Shown: positions 25,467 through 35,504, counted from the first letter of the stretch. The stretch is 64,000 nt of DNA from Sphingomonas lacusdianchii (GCF_022664395.1 NZ_JAKRET010000011.1:98453-162452), one strand, 5' to 3'. The notes: generated by a model from the letters alone, not told the origin. Translations and numbers: made by a program.

Positions 25467-28052
25467 CTACGCTGCTACCGCAACATGACCTTCTGCCAAC
25501 TCGTCGCTGGCAGGCCGGGGTCGCACAATATAATCGAACGCCTCGATTCCAGCGGGCTTACCTACGTAATATCCTTGGACTTGAGCGCAGCCTTCTCCTC
25601 GAAGTATGGCAATCTGACCATCAGTTTCGACACCCTCCGCAACGACTGACAGGCCAAGGCCGCGACCAAGTCCGATTACGGCTTGGACAATCGCTCGTGC
25701 CTGCTGGTCGTCGGCCATGTCCCGAATGAATGACTGATCGATCTTTACTTTGTCGAACGGGAAAAGTCGAAAATAGCTTAGCGATGAATATCCAGTGCCG
25801 AAGTCGTCCATCGAAATCTTACAGCCAATCACCTTCAGGCGTTGCAGGATATCAATGGCGCGGGTCGTATCGCGAATTAAAAGCCCCTCAGTTACTTCGA
25901 ATTCGAGACGTGTCGGGTCCAGGCCTGCGGTTGCGAGAACCGAAATGACATTCCCGACAAAATCGCCGCTCAGTAGCTGTACCGGCGAAAGGTTTACCGC
26001 GATCTTGAGCGGAGCCGACCATCGCTGTGCTTCGGTCACCGCCATCGTCAAAATCTGTCGCCCAAGCTCAACAATCAGGCCACTCTCTTCCGCAACTGAT
26101 ATGAACAGGGCTGGCGATACGTCACCAAGGGTCAGGTGGTGCCAACGGGCCAGCACCTCGAAGCCGACGATCCGGTTGCGCTCGAGACACATGACAGGTT
26201 GGTAAACAGGTACAATGGCGCCGGCTGCAATAGCCGTTCGCAATTCACACTCTATCATCCGTCGCTGATGCACCACTTGATCCATCGATACGTCGAAGAA
26301 CGAGATCGTGCCCGGTCCTTCGGCTTTGGAACGGTAGAGTGCCATGTCAGCGTTGCGTAGTAACTCTGACGGATCGCTGCCGTCGGCCGGGAATACTGCT
26401 ATGCCCAGCGACGCGTCGAGATGCGCTACGCGCCCTGACAAAGCAACCGGCTCCTTGACCGCATCGACAATACGTCTGGCCAAGAGCATTGCCTGGGCTC
26501 CATCGGGGTCGGATTCACACAGAACCGCAAACTCGTCGCCGCCCAACCGTGCAACGAGGACATTATCACCGCAGACCGCCTGCAAGCGGCAGGCAAGTTC
26601 CTTCAGCACCTCATCACCAAAGCCATGACCATAAAGATCGTTGATTATCTTGAAACGGTCGAGATCGATGCAGAGCAACGCGCCACTAATCATCTCAGAT
26701 GATGTATCCAACATCGAGGCCAACCGATCGGTGAATTTCATTCGGTTTGCCAGACCAGTAAGCACGTCATGACATGCGAGGTGGCTAAGCCGGTCCTGAG
26801 CAGCGCGCCTATCGGTAATGTCCTCCGAAATACCCAGCACGTAACGCGGCATATTATTTTCGTCTGGATCGATCCCAAGCTTCTGCGTGCGAACTACACG
26901 GGTCGAACCGTCTGGTTTGGTCAACGTTTCTTCCGACAAGCTGGTATGCTGGTTGGCAAGCGCCTTCCGGTCGTTTTCCATGAAGACAGCTGCGTCAGCA
27001 GGAGAAAACAATTCGGCATCGGTCCGGCCAAGGACGGTATTACGAGCAAGGTCCGTAATGGTCTCGAACGCCCGATTGACGATCGTGTAGCGTCCGTCTT
27101 GTGCGTCTTTAACGAAAAGCATGACCGGCATGGCTTCTATGACTGTGTCAAGCAGCTCCTGTGTTCGAAGACGGTCTGCTTCGAGTCCCTTGCGATCCGA
27201 AACGTCACGGACGATTGCGGCAAAGCCTGCCGGCAATCCTCTGTCGTTATCTGACCAGTTACCAAGCGAAAGCTCTATTGGGATCTCTTGCCCATCACGT
27301 CGGCAAGCAGGAAGCTCGACAATCTTACCGAACAGACGGGGCATCCCTCCGGCTGCTACCCTTGCCAAGCCACCCGAATGACCGGAACGAAGGCGTTCCG
27401 GAACGATCAGATCCAAGGTCTGCCCAAGTGCTTCTTCTGCTGACCAGCCTAGCATCTTTGCAGCAGCTGTATTCCAGTAGGTTATCCGATTACGCGTGTC
27501 GGCACAAATGATCGCGTCAGACGTGGTTTCTGCAATCAAGGTTGCAACGCGCTCAGCGGCACGAGACCTACGCAATTCAAGATAATCAACGACGATCTTT
27601 GCCAAGCCAGCGAGCAATATAGTGGTGTCGGCGCTCATTGGTAATCTGGTGACGGTGTCGACAATGCACAGCGAGCCGATGCGGTGGCCGCTTCGGGTGA
27701 TGAGCGGGGATCCGGCATAATAGCGGATGTAGGGTGGACCTGTAACAAGCGGGTTTTGTGCAAAACACGGGTCAAGAGCAGCATCGCAAATCTCAAGCAT
27801 GCCGTCGCCAAGGATCGTCTGCGCACAAAACGCGACGTCGCGATCAACCTCACAGGCGTTGATACCGACCCTGGATTTGACCCACTGACGCTTGGCATCG
27901 ATAAAGCTGACTGCCGCGATCGGAGCGCCGGTCAGGCGAGCCGCAAGGCTTGTGATATGGTCGAACTCCGCCTCTTCGACCGTATCGAGAATGTCGAGAC
28001 TGTAGAGGGAACGCAACCGTGCTCCTTCAACCTGCTCGCTATCGCTCACCAC
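25467..28052 (-). CDS. GAF-PAS-PAS-GGDEF-EAL c-di-GMP enzyme
   Basis: This is a soluble sensor enzyme of about 861 residues. A GAF domain (residues 1-165; GPPYIRYYAGSPL, GSLCIVDT) is followed by two PAS domains (about 170-290 and 300-415). The GGDEF domain has an intact GGDEF motif but no RxxD inhibitory site. The EAL domain has EVLARWHH, DDFGTGYSSLSYF and EGVET. GTG 28052 (or 28049) is taken as start because AAGGGGGG lies just upstream and the longer reading to 28145 has none. No membrane segments. Ligand unknown. Confidence 0.92.
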   Translation of the reverse strand: MVSDSEQVEGARLRSLYSLDILDTVEEAEFDHITSLAARLTGAPIAAVSFIDAKRQWVKSRVGINACEVDRDVAFCAQTILGDGMLEICDAALDPCFAQNPLVTGPPYIRYYAGSPLITRSGHRIGSLCIVDTVTRLPMSADTTILLAGLAKIVVDYLELRRSRAAERVATLIAETTSDAIICADTRNRITYWNTAAAKMLGWSAEEALGQTLDLIVPERLRSGHSGGLARVAAGGMPRLFGKIVELPACRRDGQEIPIELSLGNWSDNDRGLPAGFAAIVRDVSDRKGLEADRLRTQELLDTVIEAMPVMLFVKDAQDGRYTIVNRAFETITDLARNTVLGRTDAELFSPADAAVFMENDRKALANQHTSLSEETLTKPDGSTRVVRTQKLGIDPDENNMPRYVLGISEDITDRRAAQDRLSHLACHDVLTGLANRMKFTDRLASMLDTSSEMISGALLCIDLDRFKIINDLYGHGFGDEVLKELACRLQAVCGDNVLVARLGGDEFAVLCESDPDGAQAMLLARRIVDAVKEPVALSGRVAHLDASLGIAVFPADGSDPSELLRNADMALYRSKAEGPGTISFFDVSMDQVVHQRRMIECELRTAIAAGAIVPVYQPVMCLERNRIVGFEVLARWHHLTLGDVSPALFISVAEESGLIVELGRQILTMAVTEAQRWSAPLKIAVNLSPVQLLSGDFVGNVISVLATAGLDPTRLEFEVTEGLLIRDTTRAIDILQRLKVIGCKISMDDFGTGYSSLSYFRLFPFDKVKIDQSFIRDMADDQQARAIVQAVIGLGRGLGLSVVAEGVETDGQIAILRGEGCAQVQGYYVGKPAGIEAFDYIVRPRPASDELAEGHVAVAA

Positions 28053-28207
28053 CGCCCCCCTTATCCAAACCCCCTGTCGATAGCTCGGACGGGTTAAGCA
28101 ACCGTTATGAAACCGTTCCCATTGCCGAGGCAGCCAAGGAAGCAAAGCATTAAAGCTTCGAAGCTAACCAGCCTGAACCATCAAGTCCCACAGGTTCGAG
28201 GTTCACG

Positions 28208-30676
28208 TTGAGTCCGCTTTTTATCGCCGCTGCTTTGACGTCGTCGGCTGCCATCTCGACGCCGCCGGTCACTACGGTCGCTGCACAAGCCTCGTCGTCG
28301 GACGCGGCTGCTTCCGACACCATCACCACCGGTGTGGCGAAGGGACGCGACCGATTGGACAGCGCGACGTCGACGAGCAGCCTGAAGGAAAGCGACATTA
28401 CCAAGCTGGCGCCGCGCTCGATCGGCGACCTGCTGCGCGACGTTCCCGGCATCCGTTCTGAAGCGGCCACCGGTGAAGGACTGGCCAGCGTGTCGATCCG
28501 TGGGCTTCCGCTGGCCTCGTCGGGCATCAAGTTCGTCCAGTTGCAGGAAGATGGCCTGCCGGTGCTTGAATTCGGCGACATTCAGGGGCTCGGTCCCGAC
28601 AGCCTGATCCGCGCCGATCTGAACCTGTCGCAGGTAGAGGTGATCCGCGGCGGCTCGGCGTCGACCTTTGCGTCGAACTCGCCTGGCGGACTTGTCAATT
28701 TCATTTCCAAGACCGGCGAGGTTGAAGGCGGCGCGATCGCGCTGACCGGCGGTCTGGACTATGACCAGTATCGCGCTGATTTTGATGTGGGCGGTAAGCT
28801 GGATGACATCGCGCGCTTCCATCTTGGCGGCTTCTTCCGTCAAGGCGAAGGACCGCGCCGCACTGGCTATGACGCGCAGCGCGGCGGGCAGGTGAAGCTG
28901 AACGTCACCAAGACCTTCACTGGCGGCTATATCCGCCTGTACGGCAAGTATCTCGACGATCGCTCACCTTTCTACGACACCGTGCCGGTGCGCGCGACCG
29001 GCTCCAACACGTCGCCAAAGGTGCAGGAGATCGCCAGTTTCGACGCTACGCGCGACATGTTGCTGTCACGTTACATCCGCACCAACCTGGTCCTTGACGG
29101 CAGCAACAACCCCGTCGTCCACGACATCGCCGAAGGGTTCACGACCAAGGTAAAGTCGGTAGGTCTCGAAAGCCAGCTAGACCTCGCGGGCTGGGTGGTG
29201 ACCGAACGGTTCCGCTTCTCCAACGTCTCCGGCGGGTTTGTAACACCGTTCACATCCACCTTCCTGCCCGCAACGCAGGCCGCAGCGCTGCTCGGCGGTG
29301 TAGGTGCTCGGCTGTCCTACGCCAACGGTCCGCTGGCGGGCGAAGGGATCACTGATCCGGCGACGCTGAACGGCAACGGGCTGCTTGCGGCGCTTAATAT
29401 CCTCAACCTGCGCATCCGATCCTACCGCAACGTCACTAACGACATTCGCGCCAGTCGCGTGTGGCAGGTCGGCGACGGTGATTTGACCACCACCGCCGGC
29501 TTCTACGCCGCGCGACAGACGATCGCCCGCGACGCTTTGTGGTCGACGATGATCTCAGACGTGCGTGGCGACGGCCGCGCGGCGTTGATCGACGTGACGG
29601 CCGCCAGCGGTCGTGTGCTGACGCAGAACGGCGTCTATGCTTATAATCTGGCTCTGGCCGGCGGCACACGCCGTCGCAGCGTTGATCTCGACTATGCGGT
29701 CAACGCGCCGTTCGCCTCCGCCAATTACCACATTGGAAGGATCGCGATAGGCGCCAGCATCCGCTACGACTTCGGCACCGCCGAAGGGCGCGTGTTCGGA
29801 TCGGATCTCGGCGGCGGGCGCGTTGGCACTGTCGCCCGCGACATAGACGGCGACGGGGTGATCTCCGTGCCCGAAACCCGCGTCGGCGTGACCCCGCTGA
29901 CTTCGCCCGCACCCGTCGACTACAACTATCGCTACCTTTCTTATTCGAGCGGTATAAACTTTCGCATCGCTGAACCGCTGGCGGTGTTCGCGCGCTATAG
30001 TCGCGGCGCGCGCGCGAACGCGGATCGCATCCTGTTTAGCCCGATCGTCAACATCGCCGACGGCAGCCTTGCAAACCGCAGCGCCGCCTACGACCCGGTC
30101 AAGCAGGCTGAGCTGGGAGTGAAGTATCGCGAAAATGGGCTGACGCTGAACCTTACCGGCTTCTGGGCAGAGGCCCAGGACACGAACGTCGATGTCGTTA
30201 ACAGCCAGATCATCCAGCGTGACTATCGCGCGACCGGTCTGGAGTTCGAGGGCGGCGTACGGCGTGGCCTGTTTGCGCTGACCGCTGGTGCGACCTACAC
30301 CGATGCCGAGATAACGCGCGACGCGGTTAATCCGGCAGTAGTCGGCAATACGCCGCGCCACCAGGCCAAGCTTATCTTCCAGGCGACGCCACAGATCACC
30401 ACTGACCGCTTTAGCCTCGGTGCGGTGTTCATCGGCACCACTGGCAGCTACTCGCAGGATACCAATGTCTTGAAGACGCCCGGCTTCGTGACGACCAACA
30501 CGTTCGCGCAAATTCGCCTGACTGAGCGATTGATGCTGGGTGTCAACGCCAGCAACCTGTTTGACACGCTGGCGATCACCACCTTCGACGAAGCGGCGAT
30601 CCCTGCCAGCGGCATCCTGCGTGCGCGTCCGCTTAACGGCCGCACCGTCTCGGCGACTGTCCGCTTCGACTTCTGA
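28208..30676 (+). CDS. TonB-dependent outer-membrane receptor
   Basis: This is an 822-residue TonB-dependent receptor. An N-terminal exported region of about 45 residues is followed by the plug domain (IGDLLRDVPGIRSEA, VSIRGLP, VEVIRGGSASTFASNSPGGLVNFISK, about 55-165). A long beta-barrel follows, ending in aromatic TVRFDF, the usual outer-membrane sorting end. The only in-frame start after the upstream stop is TTG 28208 with GAGG before it. The signal sequence lacks the usual basic residues, so the N-terminus is uncertain. No uptake or sigma/anti-sigma genes are adjacent; substrate unknown. Confidence 0.9.
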   Translation: MSPLFIAAALTSSAAISTPPVTTVAAQASSSDAAASDTITTGVAKGRDRLDSATSTSSLKESDITKLAPRSIGDLLRDVPGIRSEAATGEGLASVSIRGLPLASSGIKFVQLQEDGLPVLEFGDIQGLGPDSLIRADLNLSQVEVIRGGSASTFASNSPGGLVNFISKTGEVEGGAIALTGGLDYDQYRADFDVGGKLDDIARFHLGGFFRQGEGPRRTGYDAQRGGQVKLNVTKTFTGGYIRLYGKYLDDRSPFYDTVPVRATGSNTSPKVQEIASFDATRDMLLSRYIRTNLVLDGSNNPVVHDIAEGFTTKVKSVGLESQLDLAGWVVTERFRFSNVSGGFVTPFTSTFLPATQAAALLGGVGARLSYANGPLAGEGITDPATLNGNGLLAALNILNLRIRSYRNVTNDIRASRVWQVGDGDLTTTAGFYAARQTIARDALWSTMISDVRGDGRAALIDVTAASGRVLTQNGVYAYNLALAGGTRRRSVDLDYAVNAPFASANYHIGRIAIGASIRYDFGTAEGRVFGSDLGGGRVGTVARDIDGDGVISVPETRVGVTPLTSPAPVDYNYRYLSYSSGINFRIAEPLAVFARYSRGARANADRILFSPIVNIADGSLANRSAAYDPVKQAELGVKYRENGLTLNLTGFWAEAQDTNVDVVNSQIIQRDYRATGLEFEGGVRRGLFALTAGATYTDAEITRDAVNPAVVGNTPRHQAKLIFQATPQITTDRFSLGAVFIGTTGSYSQDTNVLKTPGFVTTNTFAQIRLTERLMLGVNASNLFDTLAITTFDEAAIPASGILRARPLNGRTVSATVRFDF

Positions 30677-30698
30677 CGCTCCTCCTAAAGCTACTTTT

Positions 30699-30732
30699 CC
30701 GCTGCCTCATTCAGGTTTTGATGAGGCAGCGG
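30699..30732 (+). terminator. Strong hairpin after the TonB-dependent receptor
   Basis: CCGCTGCCTCAT and ATGAGGCAGCGG form a perfect 12-bp stem with a 10-base loop, 23 bases after the receptor stop. It is a likely terminator, although T residues lie in the loop rather than after the stem. Confidence 0.7.
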
Positions 30733-30901
30733 ATGCGCCCTCCACAAAGGACGCAAACTTCCGCGACGCCGAAGCGAGCAGCCAAGAAACTTTTACTTAT
30801 AACATCGTTGAAGAAAGCGAAGCGCGCTTATCGTGCCATCACGAATGGTACTGAACATCGCGCGGAGCTGCTTTATCTCCGGTCAGGCATAACAGCTCGG
30901 A

Positions 30902-31294
30902 TTATGCGGGGAGTCCTAGCAAATTCTGTATTGTCAGAACGACCTGCAACACGGCAACCGGCTTCTGCAATCTGGGCCGCGACCGATACCCGGCCGGAAC
31001 GAAGTTATCGTCATATCCACTCAAGAAGATTACTGGGACGCCATGAATGGCAAGATCGTCAGCTAGTGGAAAACTGAGCTTACCGCTCAGATTTATATCC
31101 AAAATAGCTACATCAGCCCGAGCTTCATTCTGAAAAATGAATTCATACGCCGCATCTAGCTGAGACAATGATGCGATGATATTTGCACCGTGATCGACTA
31201 GCGCTCGCTCAAGGCGTATTGCAACGAAATATTCGTCCTCTACCAGCAGGATATTGCAGCCCTCGAGCGGTCCACCCTCCGCACTGGTGGTCAT
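30902..31294 (-). CDS. Response regulator paired with the HWE kinase at 31291
   Basis: This is a 130-residue receiver-only protein: LLVEDEYFVAIRLERAL, VAILDINLSGKLSF with the phosphoacceptor Asp, VIFLSGYDD and the conserved Lys in RLQKPV. Its ATG overlaps the kinase stop (ATGA), so kinase and regulator are made together. It resembles the regulators at 39378 and 52862, which are coupled to kinases in the same way. With no output domain, it probably acts through protein contact or as a phosphate sink. Confidence 0.9.
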   Translation of the reverse strand: MTTSAEGGPLEGCNILLVEDEYFVAIRLERALVDHGANIIASLSQLDAAYEFIFQNEARADVAILDINLSGKLSFPLADDLAIHGVPVIFLSGYDDNFVPAGYRSRPRLQKPVAVLQVVLTIQNLLGLPA

Positions 31295-32835
31295 GGTAAT
31301 GCATCTTTGTGTTGCAATGGTATGACGACACAACAATCCAGCTTGCCATCTTCGAGGTTATAGTAGCTGGAGCCGCCAAGTTGATGCGGTATCGCGCGTT
31401 CGATTAGCTCGCGTCCGAAGCCCTTGCGCGGCACAGATGCGGGTTTACGTAGGGTCAATCCCGTTTCCTGCCAATCTAGTGTGAGGAAGGGCGGCGCCCC
31501 TTGTATCTCCCAACAGATCGAGATTTCACCAGCTTTTGAATAAAGGGCGCCATATTTAACCGAGTTGGTCAGGAGCTCATGAAGCATGAGAGCCAGCATC
31601 TGAACCAACGGTCGCGATAGATCGACATCGGGGCCAGCGGTCCGCACCTTAGTGCCTCCTGCTATGTCGCCAACGCTGTCAATTTCGATCGAAACCAGAT
31701 TGTGCATCGTTACTGGTTTGATATCGGCTTCAGTAAGCAGCGTCTGGACCCTTGCCAGTGCCTGCAACCGTCCGTGGAAGGCCGGCTCAAATTCTTCCCA
31801 TGAATGGGTGGCGGCAGCGGTTTGCAGTGCGATGCCTTCGACGATTGTCAAGAGGTTGCGCGTCCGATGCTGTAGTTCCGCGACGAGTATTTCCTGCGAC
31901 ACCTCCAGGCGCCGCTGATCGTGAATGTCAGTAAACGTACCCATCCAACTCAAGGTCGCATCATCGTCCAAGTTGGGTAAGGCGCGACCGTAATACCAAC
32001 GATATCCGCTGATATCATCATGCCAGATGCGGCAATTGACCTGGAACATTCCAGCTTGCGCTGCACTTCTCCACGCTTCGTCAATCGCAGGCAAATCCTC
32101 GGAATGAATTCGTTGGCGCCACCCATCACCGGAACTCGCGCTATCGTCTTGGCCGGTGATCTGATGCCATTGCGGACTCGACCATCGCCATTTTGATGTG
32201 GCATCGGCGCACCATACGAACTGGGGAATATTGTCGATGATCAAGCGCAGATAGCGTTCGGTTATACGACGCGCCTCCGCTTCACGCTGACTAACCTTCC
32301 CAGCTTCGATCCGCATAATGCTGGTTGCTACAAGCCCGGCATAAATTCGTAAGAATGGTATCTCTTGTTCGAAATCACGCGGATTTTGCGTGCTGATGTG
32401 AAAATGCCCCAACGTCGGGGTACCTGGACCGTCCAGCAATGGGAGTAGCGCCAAACCCCTTTGGCCAAAGCGATTGAGGAGGCGCCTTGTTTCAAGATTC
32501 ACTGCAACGTTGACGTCTGGGACGATAACCGGATCCCCTCCGCGAAGGAGGGCGCTTTCAAGAGATCCGTCATTCTGACGCTCGATCCGCCTACCGAGAT
32601 AGGCATCATCAATGCCGACCCCTGCGCGCAAAACGACGGCACGGGCATCATCGGTCAAGCGATACATCAAGACCATGTCAGCCTGCACAGCTTCACACAC
32701 GCAGCGGCACGCCTCGTGCATGATTTGGTCGATGTTTTCCGATTGCAGCGCAAATTCAGCAAACGCCGCCAGCATCTCCTGCTGTCGATAGGCGTTTACC
32801 TTGACCTTCGTTTCGATTTTATCGAACGCGGTCAC
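31291..32835 (-). CDS. GAF-PAS-HWE histidine kinase, copy 1
   Basis: This is a cytoplasmic kinase of 514 residues. A GAF domain (about 10-165, with ADMVLMYRLTDDARAVVLRAGVG) is followed by a PAS domain with PAC (about 190-310, IPQFVWCADATSKWRWSSPQW). The kinase core has AELQHRTRNLLTIVEGIALQ (phosphoacceptor His), the N box LHELLTNSVKYGALY and W-x-E in LDWQETGL, so it belongs to the HWE subclass. GTG 32835 is taken as start because GGAGGGGGA precedes it. It is strongly similar over its whole length to the kinase at 39779. No LOV-type Cys motif is seen. Confidence 0.92.
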   Translation of the reverse strand: MTAFDKIETKVKVNAYRQQEMLAAFAEFALQSENIDQIMHEACRCVCEAVQADMVLMYRLTDDARAVVLRAGVGIDDAYLGRRIERQNDGSLESALLRGGDPVIVPDVNVAVNLETRRLLNRFGQRGLALLPLLDGPGTPTLGHFHISTQNPRDFEQEIPFLRIYAGLVATSIMRIEAGKVSQREAEARRITERYLRLIIDNIPQFVWCADATSKWRWSSPQWHQITGQDDSASSGDGWRQRIHSEDLPAIDEAWRSAAQAGMFQVNCRIWHDDISGYRWYYGRALPNLDDDATLSWMGTFTDIHDQRRLEVSQEILVAELQHRTRNLLTIVEGIALQTAAATHSWEEFEPAFHGRLQALARVQTLLTEADIKPVTMHNLVSIEIDSVGDIAGGTKVRTAGPDVDLSRPLVQMLALMLHELLTNSVKYGALYSKAGEISICWEIQGAPPFLTLDWQETGLTLRKPASVPRKGFGRELIERAIPHQLGGSSYYNLEDGKLDCCVVIPLQHKDALP

Positions 32836-33236
32836 ATTCCCCCTCCTCCGCGCAAGAAGGGGCAGCTTTCTGCCCATTTGCAATACGTGTCAAGTAATTC
32901 TAATGCGTTAATCTATGCGCGTGGCATCAAACGAACGTCCCTATGGGTACCATAAATGCAAATTACTTACGCCGTCTCAAGTTGCCGCCCTATTCATACT
33001 TCGACAGTCGAGCAACAGGTTTGCTAGTTGGAATCCCCACTTCCGTCTCGATTTTTATAAAATAATGACTGAGTAACTAGATTTCGCAAGCTGCGGTGTC
33101 AATAAAATGAAGAGTACTTATGGCGTATGGCTACAATCGTACTAGAGTTTGGCCAAACCGTTATTACGCGCATTATGGGTACCCGGCAATTTTTGTGACT
33201 TCACATTAAAGGTACAATCCCATTTTTGAGATCAGT
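32836..33236. other. AT-rich spacer of about 400 bases
   Basis: No gene is seen between the kinase start and the IS3 element. The stretch is clearly AT-rich and presumably carries the kinase promoter. Confidence 0.4.
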
Positions 33237-33343
33237 TAAGCTGCCCCCTTCTGAGTGGTCCATCGCCTATGACAGTCTGGGCCAAGGATGAGCCTCACCC
33301 CGTCTTTGGTCCGGTCTTTATGAGAAAACCGGCTCTGTTTTCG

Positions 33344-34186
33344 TCAGGGCAGGCATGCCTGCTCTGACGAAAAAGCGCGCTCCATCGGGGTCTGGTTGCC
33401 GAGGGAGCTATGCGGACGGTGCTCGTTGTAATCGCGCCGCCACGCCTCACATTTTACCCGTGCGTCGTCCAAGCTCAAGAACCAGTATGCGTTGAGGCAT
33501 TCGGCCCGCACCCGGCCGTTGAACGCCTCCGCAAACGCATTGTCGGTAGGCTTTCCAGGCCTGCTGAAATCCAGCACCACATCATGCTGATAGGCCCATA
33601 GGTCCAGATCCTTCGAGATGAATTCCGGGCCGTTATCCAGGCGAATGCGCTTGGGACGACCGTGTGCCTTGGCAATGCGGTCGAGCGTCTCGACCACGTC
33701 AGAGCCTCGGTAGCTCGTCCGCACGTCGAGCGCAGGCGAGACACGCGTGAAGTTGTCGACGATCGACAGCACGCGGATCTTGCGCCCGTCAAAGAGCTGG
33801 TCTGACAGGAAATCAATCGACCAGCATTCGTTGGGCGCCGTCGCTGGCGTCCGGTCATCGCGCAGTTTCGCCTTCACCTTGCGCTTGGGCGTCTTGTTGC
33901 GCAGTTGCAGCCCGAGTTCGCGATACAGGCGGTGCGTACGCTTGTGGTTGATTTCCCAACCCTCACGCCGCAGCAGCACATGGATGCGGCGATACCCGTA
34001 GCGAACACGGGTCGCAGCCAACTCCTTGATCCGCATCTTGAGGCCGGCCTGATCGAGGCGGCGGGACTGATAGCGCTGAGTCGATCGATTGATCGGAAAC
34101 GCACCGCAAGCTCGCCGTTCGCTGACCTGGTAGTTCGCCTGCAAATAGCCGACGATCTCCCGGGCTCGACCAGGCCCTACATTTTT
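33344..34186 (-). CDS. IS3-family transposase OrfB (integrase)
   Basis: This is the DDE integrase part of the IS. N-terminal HTH-like region, then SIDFLSDQLFDG (first Asp), IRLDNGPEFIS (second Asp) and DNAFAEAFNGRVR (Glu), and the usual C-terminus with NEHRPHSSLG. It lies in the -1 frame relative to orfA. The change of frame probably occurs on the A5 tract at 34182-34186, giving an OrfAB fusion as in other IS3 elements. The catalytic triad is intact, so this copy may be active. Confidence 0.88.
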   Translation of the reverse strand, partial: KNVGPGRAREIVGYLQANYQVSERRACGAFPINRSTQRYQSRRLDQAGLKMRIKELAATRVRYGYRRIHVLLRREGWEINHKRTHRLYRELGLQLRNKTPKRKVKAKLRDDRTPATAPNECWSIDFLSDQLFDGRKIRVLSIVDNFTRVSPALDVRTSYRGSDVVETLDRIAKAHGRPKRIRLDNGPEFISKDLDLWAYQHDVVLDFSRPGKPTDNAFAEAFNGRVRAECLNAYWFLSLDDARVKCEAWRRDYNEHRPHSSLGNQTPMERAFSSEQACLP

Positions 34187-34443
34187 CGGCGGATGACGTC
34201 CTGGAGCATCTCCTTGTCCAGGCTTAGGTTCGCCACCAGGCGCTTCAGCCGAACGTTCTCCTCCTCCAGCACCTTCAGGCGCTTCATTTCCGACGGCATC
34301 AGACCTCCGTATTTGCTGCGCCATCGATAATAGGTTTGGATCGAGATGCCGGCCTTCCGGCAAACCTCGTCCACGGTCGTCCCATCCTCGGCCTGCTTGA
34401 GGATGAACGCTATCTGCTGCTCGCTGAACCTCGACTTCTTCAT
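34177..34443 (-). CDS. IS3-family transposase OrfA
   Basis: This is an 88-residue helix-turn-helix protein (MKKSRFSEQQIAFILKQ…, VDEVCRKAGISIQTYYRWRSKYGG) with a C-terminal leucine-zipper-like helix. It binds the IS ends and is the first part of the OrfAB transposase. Start at 34443 because the family N-terminus begins there; the reading extends to 34494 but those residues are not family-like. Confidence 0.88.
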   Translation of the reverse strand: MKKSRFSEQQIAFILKQAEDGTTVDEVCRKAGISIQTYYRWRSKYGGLMPSEMKRLKVLEEENVRLKRLVANLSLDKEMLQDVIRRKM

Positions 34444-34637
34444 CGACGGATTCCCTCGTCCGGCACCTGCCAAACCTAACCGGGAATTTGCCACAAAGAA
34501 TGGACCAATTCGACGGGCTCAGGTCAAGCTACCGCTTGATTATTGAAGGCTTTGGGGTTGCACCATGGTAGGGTATCCTATGCTCCATATCGTGAGTCGG
34601 TAGTGACATCGATTATACGAGCTGGAGGAGCACGATT

Positions 34638-35423
34638 ATGGCGTTCAGAGACAACAGCCGTCTAATCACGAGTGCGTCCGACTCTATTATAGGCGGAGAG
34701 GGTTTCCCCGGAATATCGTATGCGGGGATAGATGCCAGTGCCTTTACTGTTGCTGATTATGACGTGTATCGCCAACGAATTACCGGATTTGGTAGTGACG
34801 ATACGCTCATTACGAGCAGACCGATTCTCGATGGCAACTCCGATGGCTTCATTGAACTGAATGACGCTAGCTACATCCGCGTAAACTTTGGTTACGTTCA
34901 GGATGAGACCGTAGAGCGTGATATTGTCCAGATTTTCGGCGATGAGTATTCAGTCACGGCGCTTCGCAACCTTGGAGAAAAGGGCGGAGCGTATGTGTAT
35001 GCGGATGCGAGGACGATAACCAACCTGACCGATCGCTATGGCGTCGCGGCAGTGATCGAAGGCGACGTTGGCAACGACGCGCTAGACATGGGGTCAGGAT
35101 CCAAGATGCTATTAGTTGATAACGGACTTGGACTGAACCTAGGGGGTGATCGTATCAACAACTTTGGCGACGATGATTTACTTGTTTTTACCCGTAAAAT
35201 CTATGACCGCAATGGCGATGGCGTCATCCAATTCAGCAAGAATGGTGTCTTAGATATTTCTGGATCGATGGGGCCGAAAGCTAGCGATCCTGTACGTAGC
35301 CCCGGCGGCCAAATTCAGTTCTTAGATCCTGAAATAACTTCTCTCGAACTAGTCCGTAGTGAAATAATTGAGGGTATCGCATATTATCTTTACGGAACCG
35401 AGTATTATAGCTTGGCTAATTGA
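34638..35423 (+). CDS. Putative Ca-binding protein, paralogue family member 2
   Basis: This is a 261-residue acidic protein starting MAFRDNSRLI, with a strong ribosome-binding site (GGAGGAG). EF-loop-like motifs are DGNSDGFIEL (first) and DRNGDGVIQF (second), the latter followed by KNGVLDISGS. Between them are LNLGGDRINNFGDDDLLVF and the IEGDVGND segment shared by all three family members. It is the most divergent of the three, and its C-terminus is shorter (YYLYGTEYYSLAN). There is no signal peptide. It is convergent with member 3 at 35505, with a shared hairpin between them. Confidence 0.7.
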   Translation: MAFRDNSRLITSASDSIIGGEGFPGISYAGIDASAFTVADYDVYRQRITGFGSDDTLITSRPILDGNSDGFIELNDASYIRVNFGYVQDETVERDIVQIFGDEYSVTALRNLGEKGGAYVYADARTITNLTDRYGVAAVIEGDVGNDALDMGSGSKMLLVDNGLGLNLGGDRINNFGDDDLLVFTRKIYDRNGDGVIQFSKNGVLDISGSMGPKASDPVRSPGGQIQFLDPEITSLELVRSEIIEGIAYYLYGTEYYSLAN

Positions 35424-35460
35424 TGGCCTTGCTCACAAAGCGCTTGGCACCTTCAAACTT

Positions 35461-35502
35461 ATTGCGGGGCCTAGCCATATTTCGATAGCGATGCCCCGCA
35501 AA
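35461..35502. terminator. Bidirectional hairpin between convergent paralogues
   Basis: ATTGCGGGGC and GCCCCGCAAAT pair in a stem of about 10 bp across a 22-base loop. It lies between the stops of the two convergent Ca-binding-type genes and could end transcription from both sides. Confidence 0.6.
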
Positions 35503-35504
35503 TC

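Larger units (their letters stand above)
33237..34526 (-). mobile_element. IS3-family insertion sequence, apparently complete
   Basis: The element is about 1290 bp with imperfect inverted ends of about 27 bp (33237-33263 and the complement of 34500-34526, both with TGGTCCAT at the inner side). It encodes orfA and orfB overlapping with a -1 shift on the minus strand. AAGCT occurs at both ends (33238-33242, 34526-34530), but it overlaps the repeats, so I do not claim it as the target duplication. Confidence 0.8.

Noticed and set aside
29555..30511. 318-codon frame antisense to the TonB-dependent receptor
   Set aside because: Shadow of a conserved receptor gene, with no plausible start.
31291..32835. 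LOV-type blue-light kinase
   Set aside because: The PAS domain lacks a NCRFLQ-like motif with the flavin-reactive Cys, so light sensing by this kinase is not supported.
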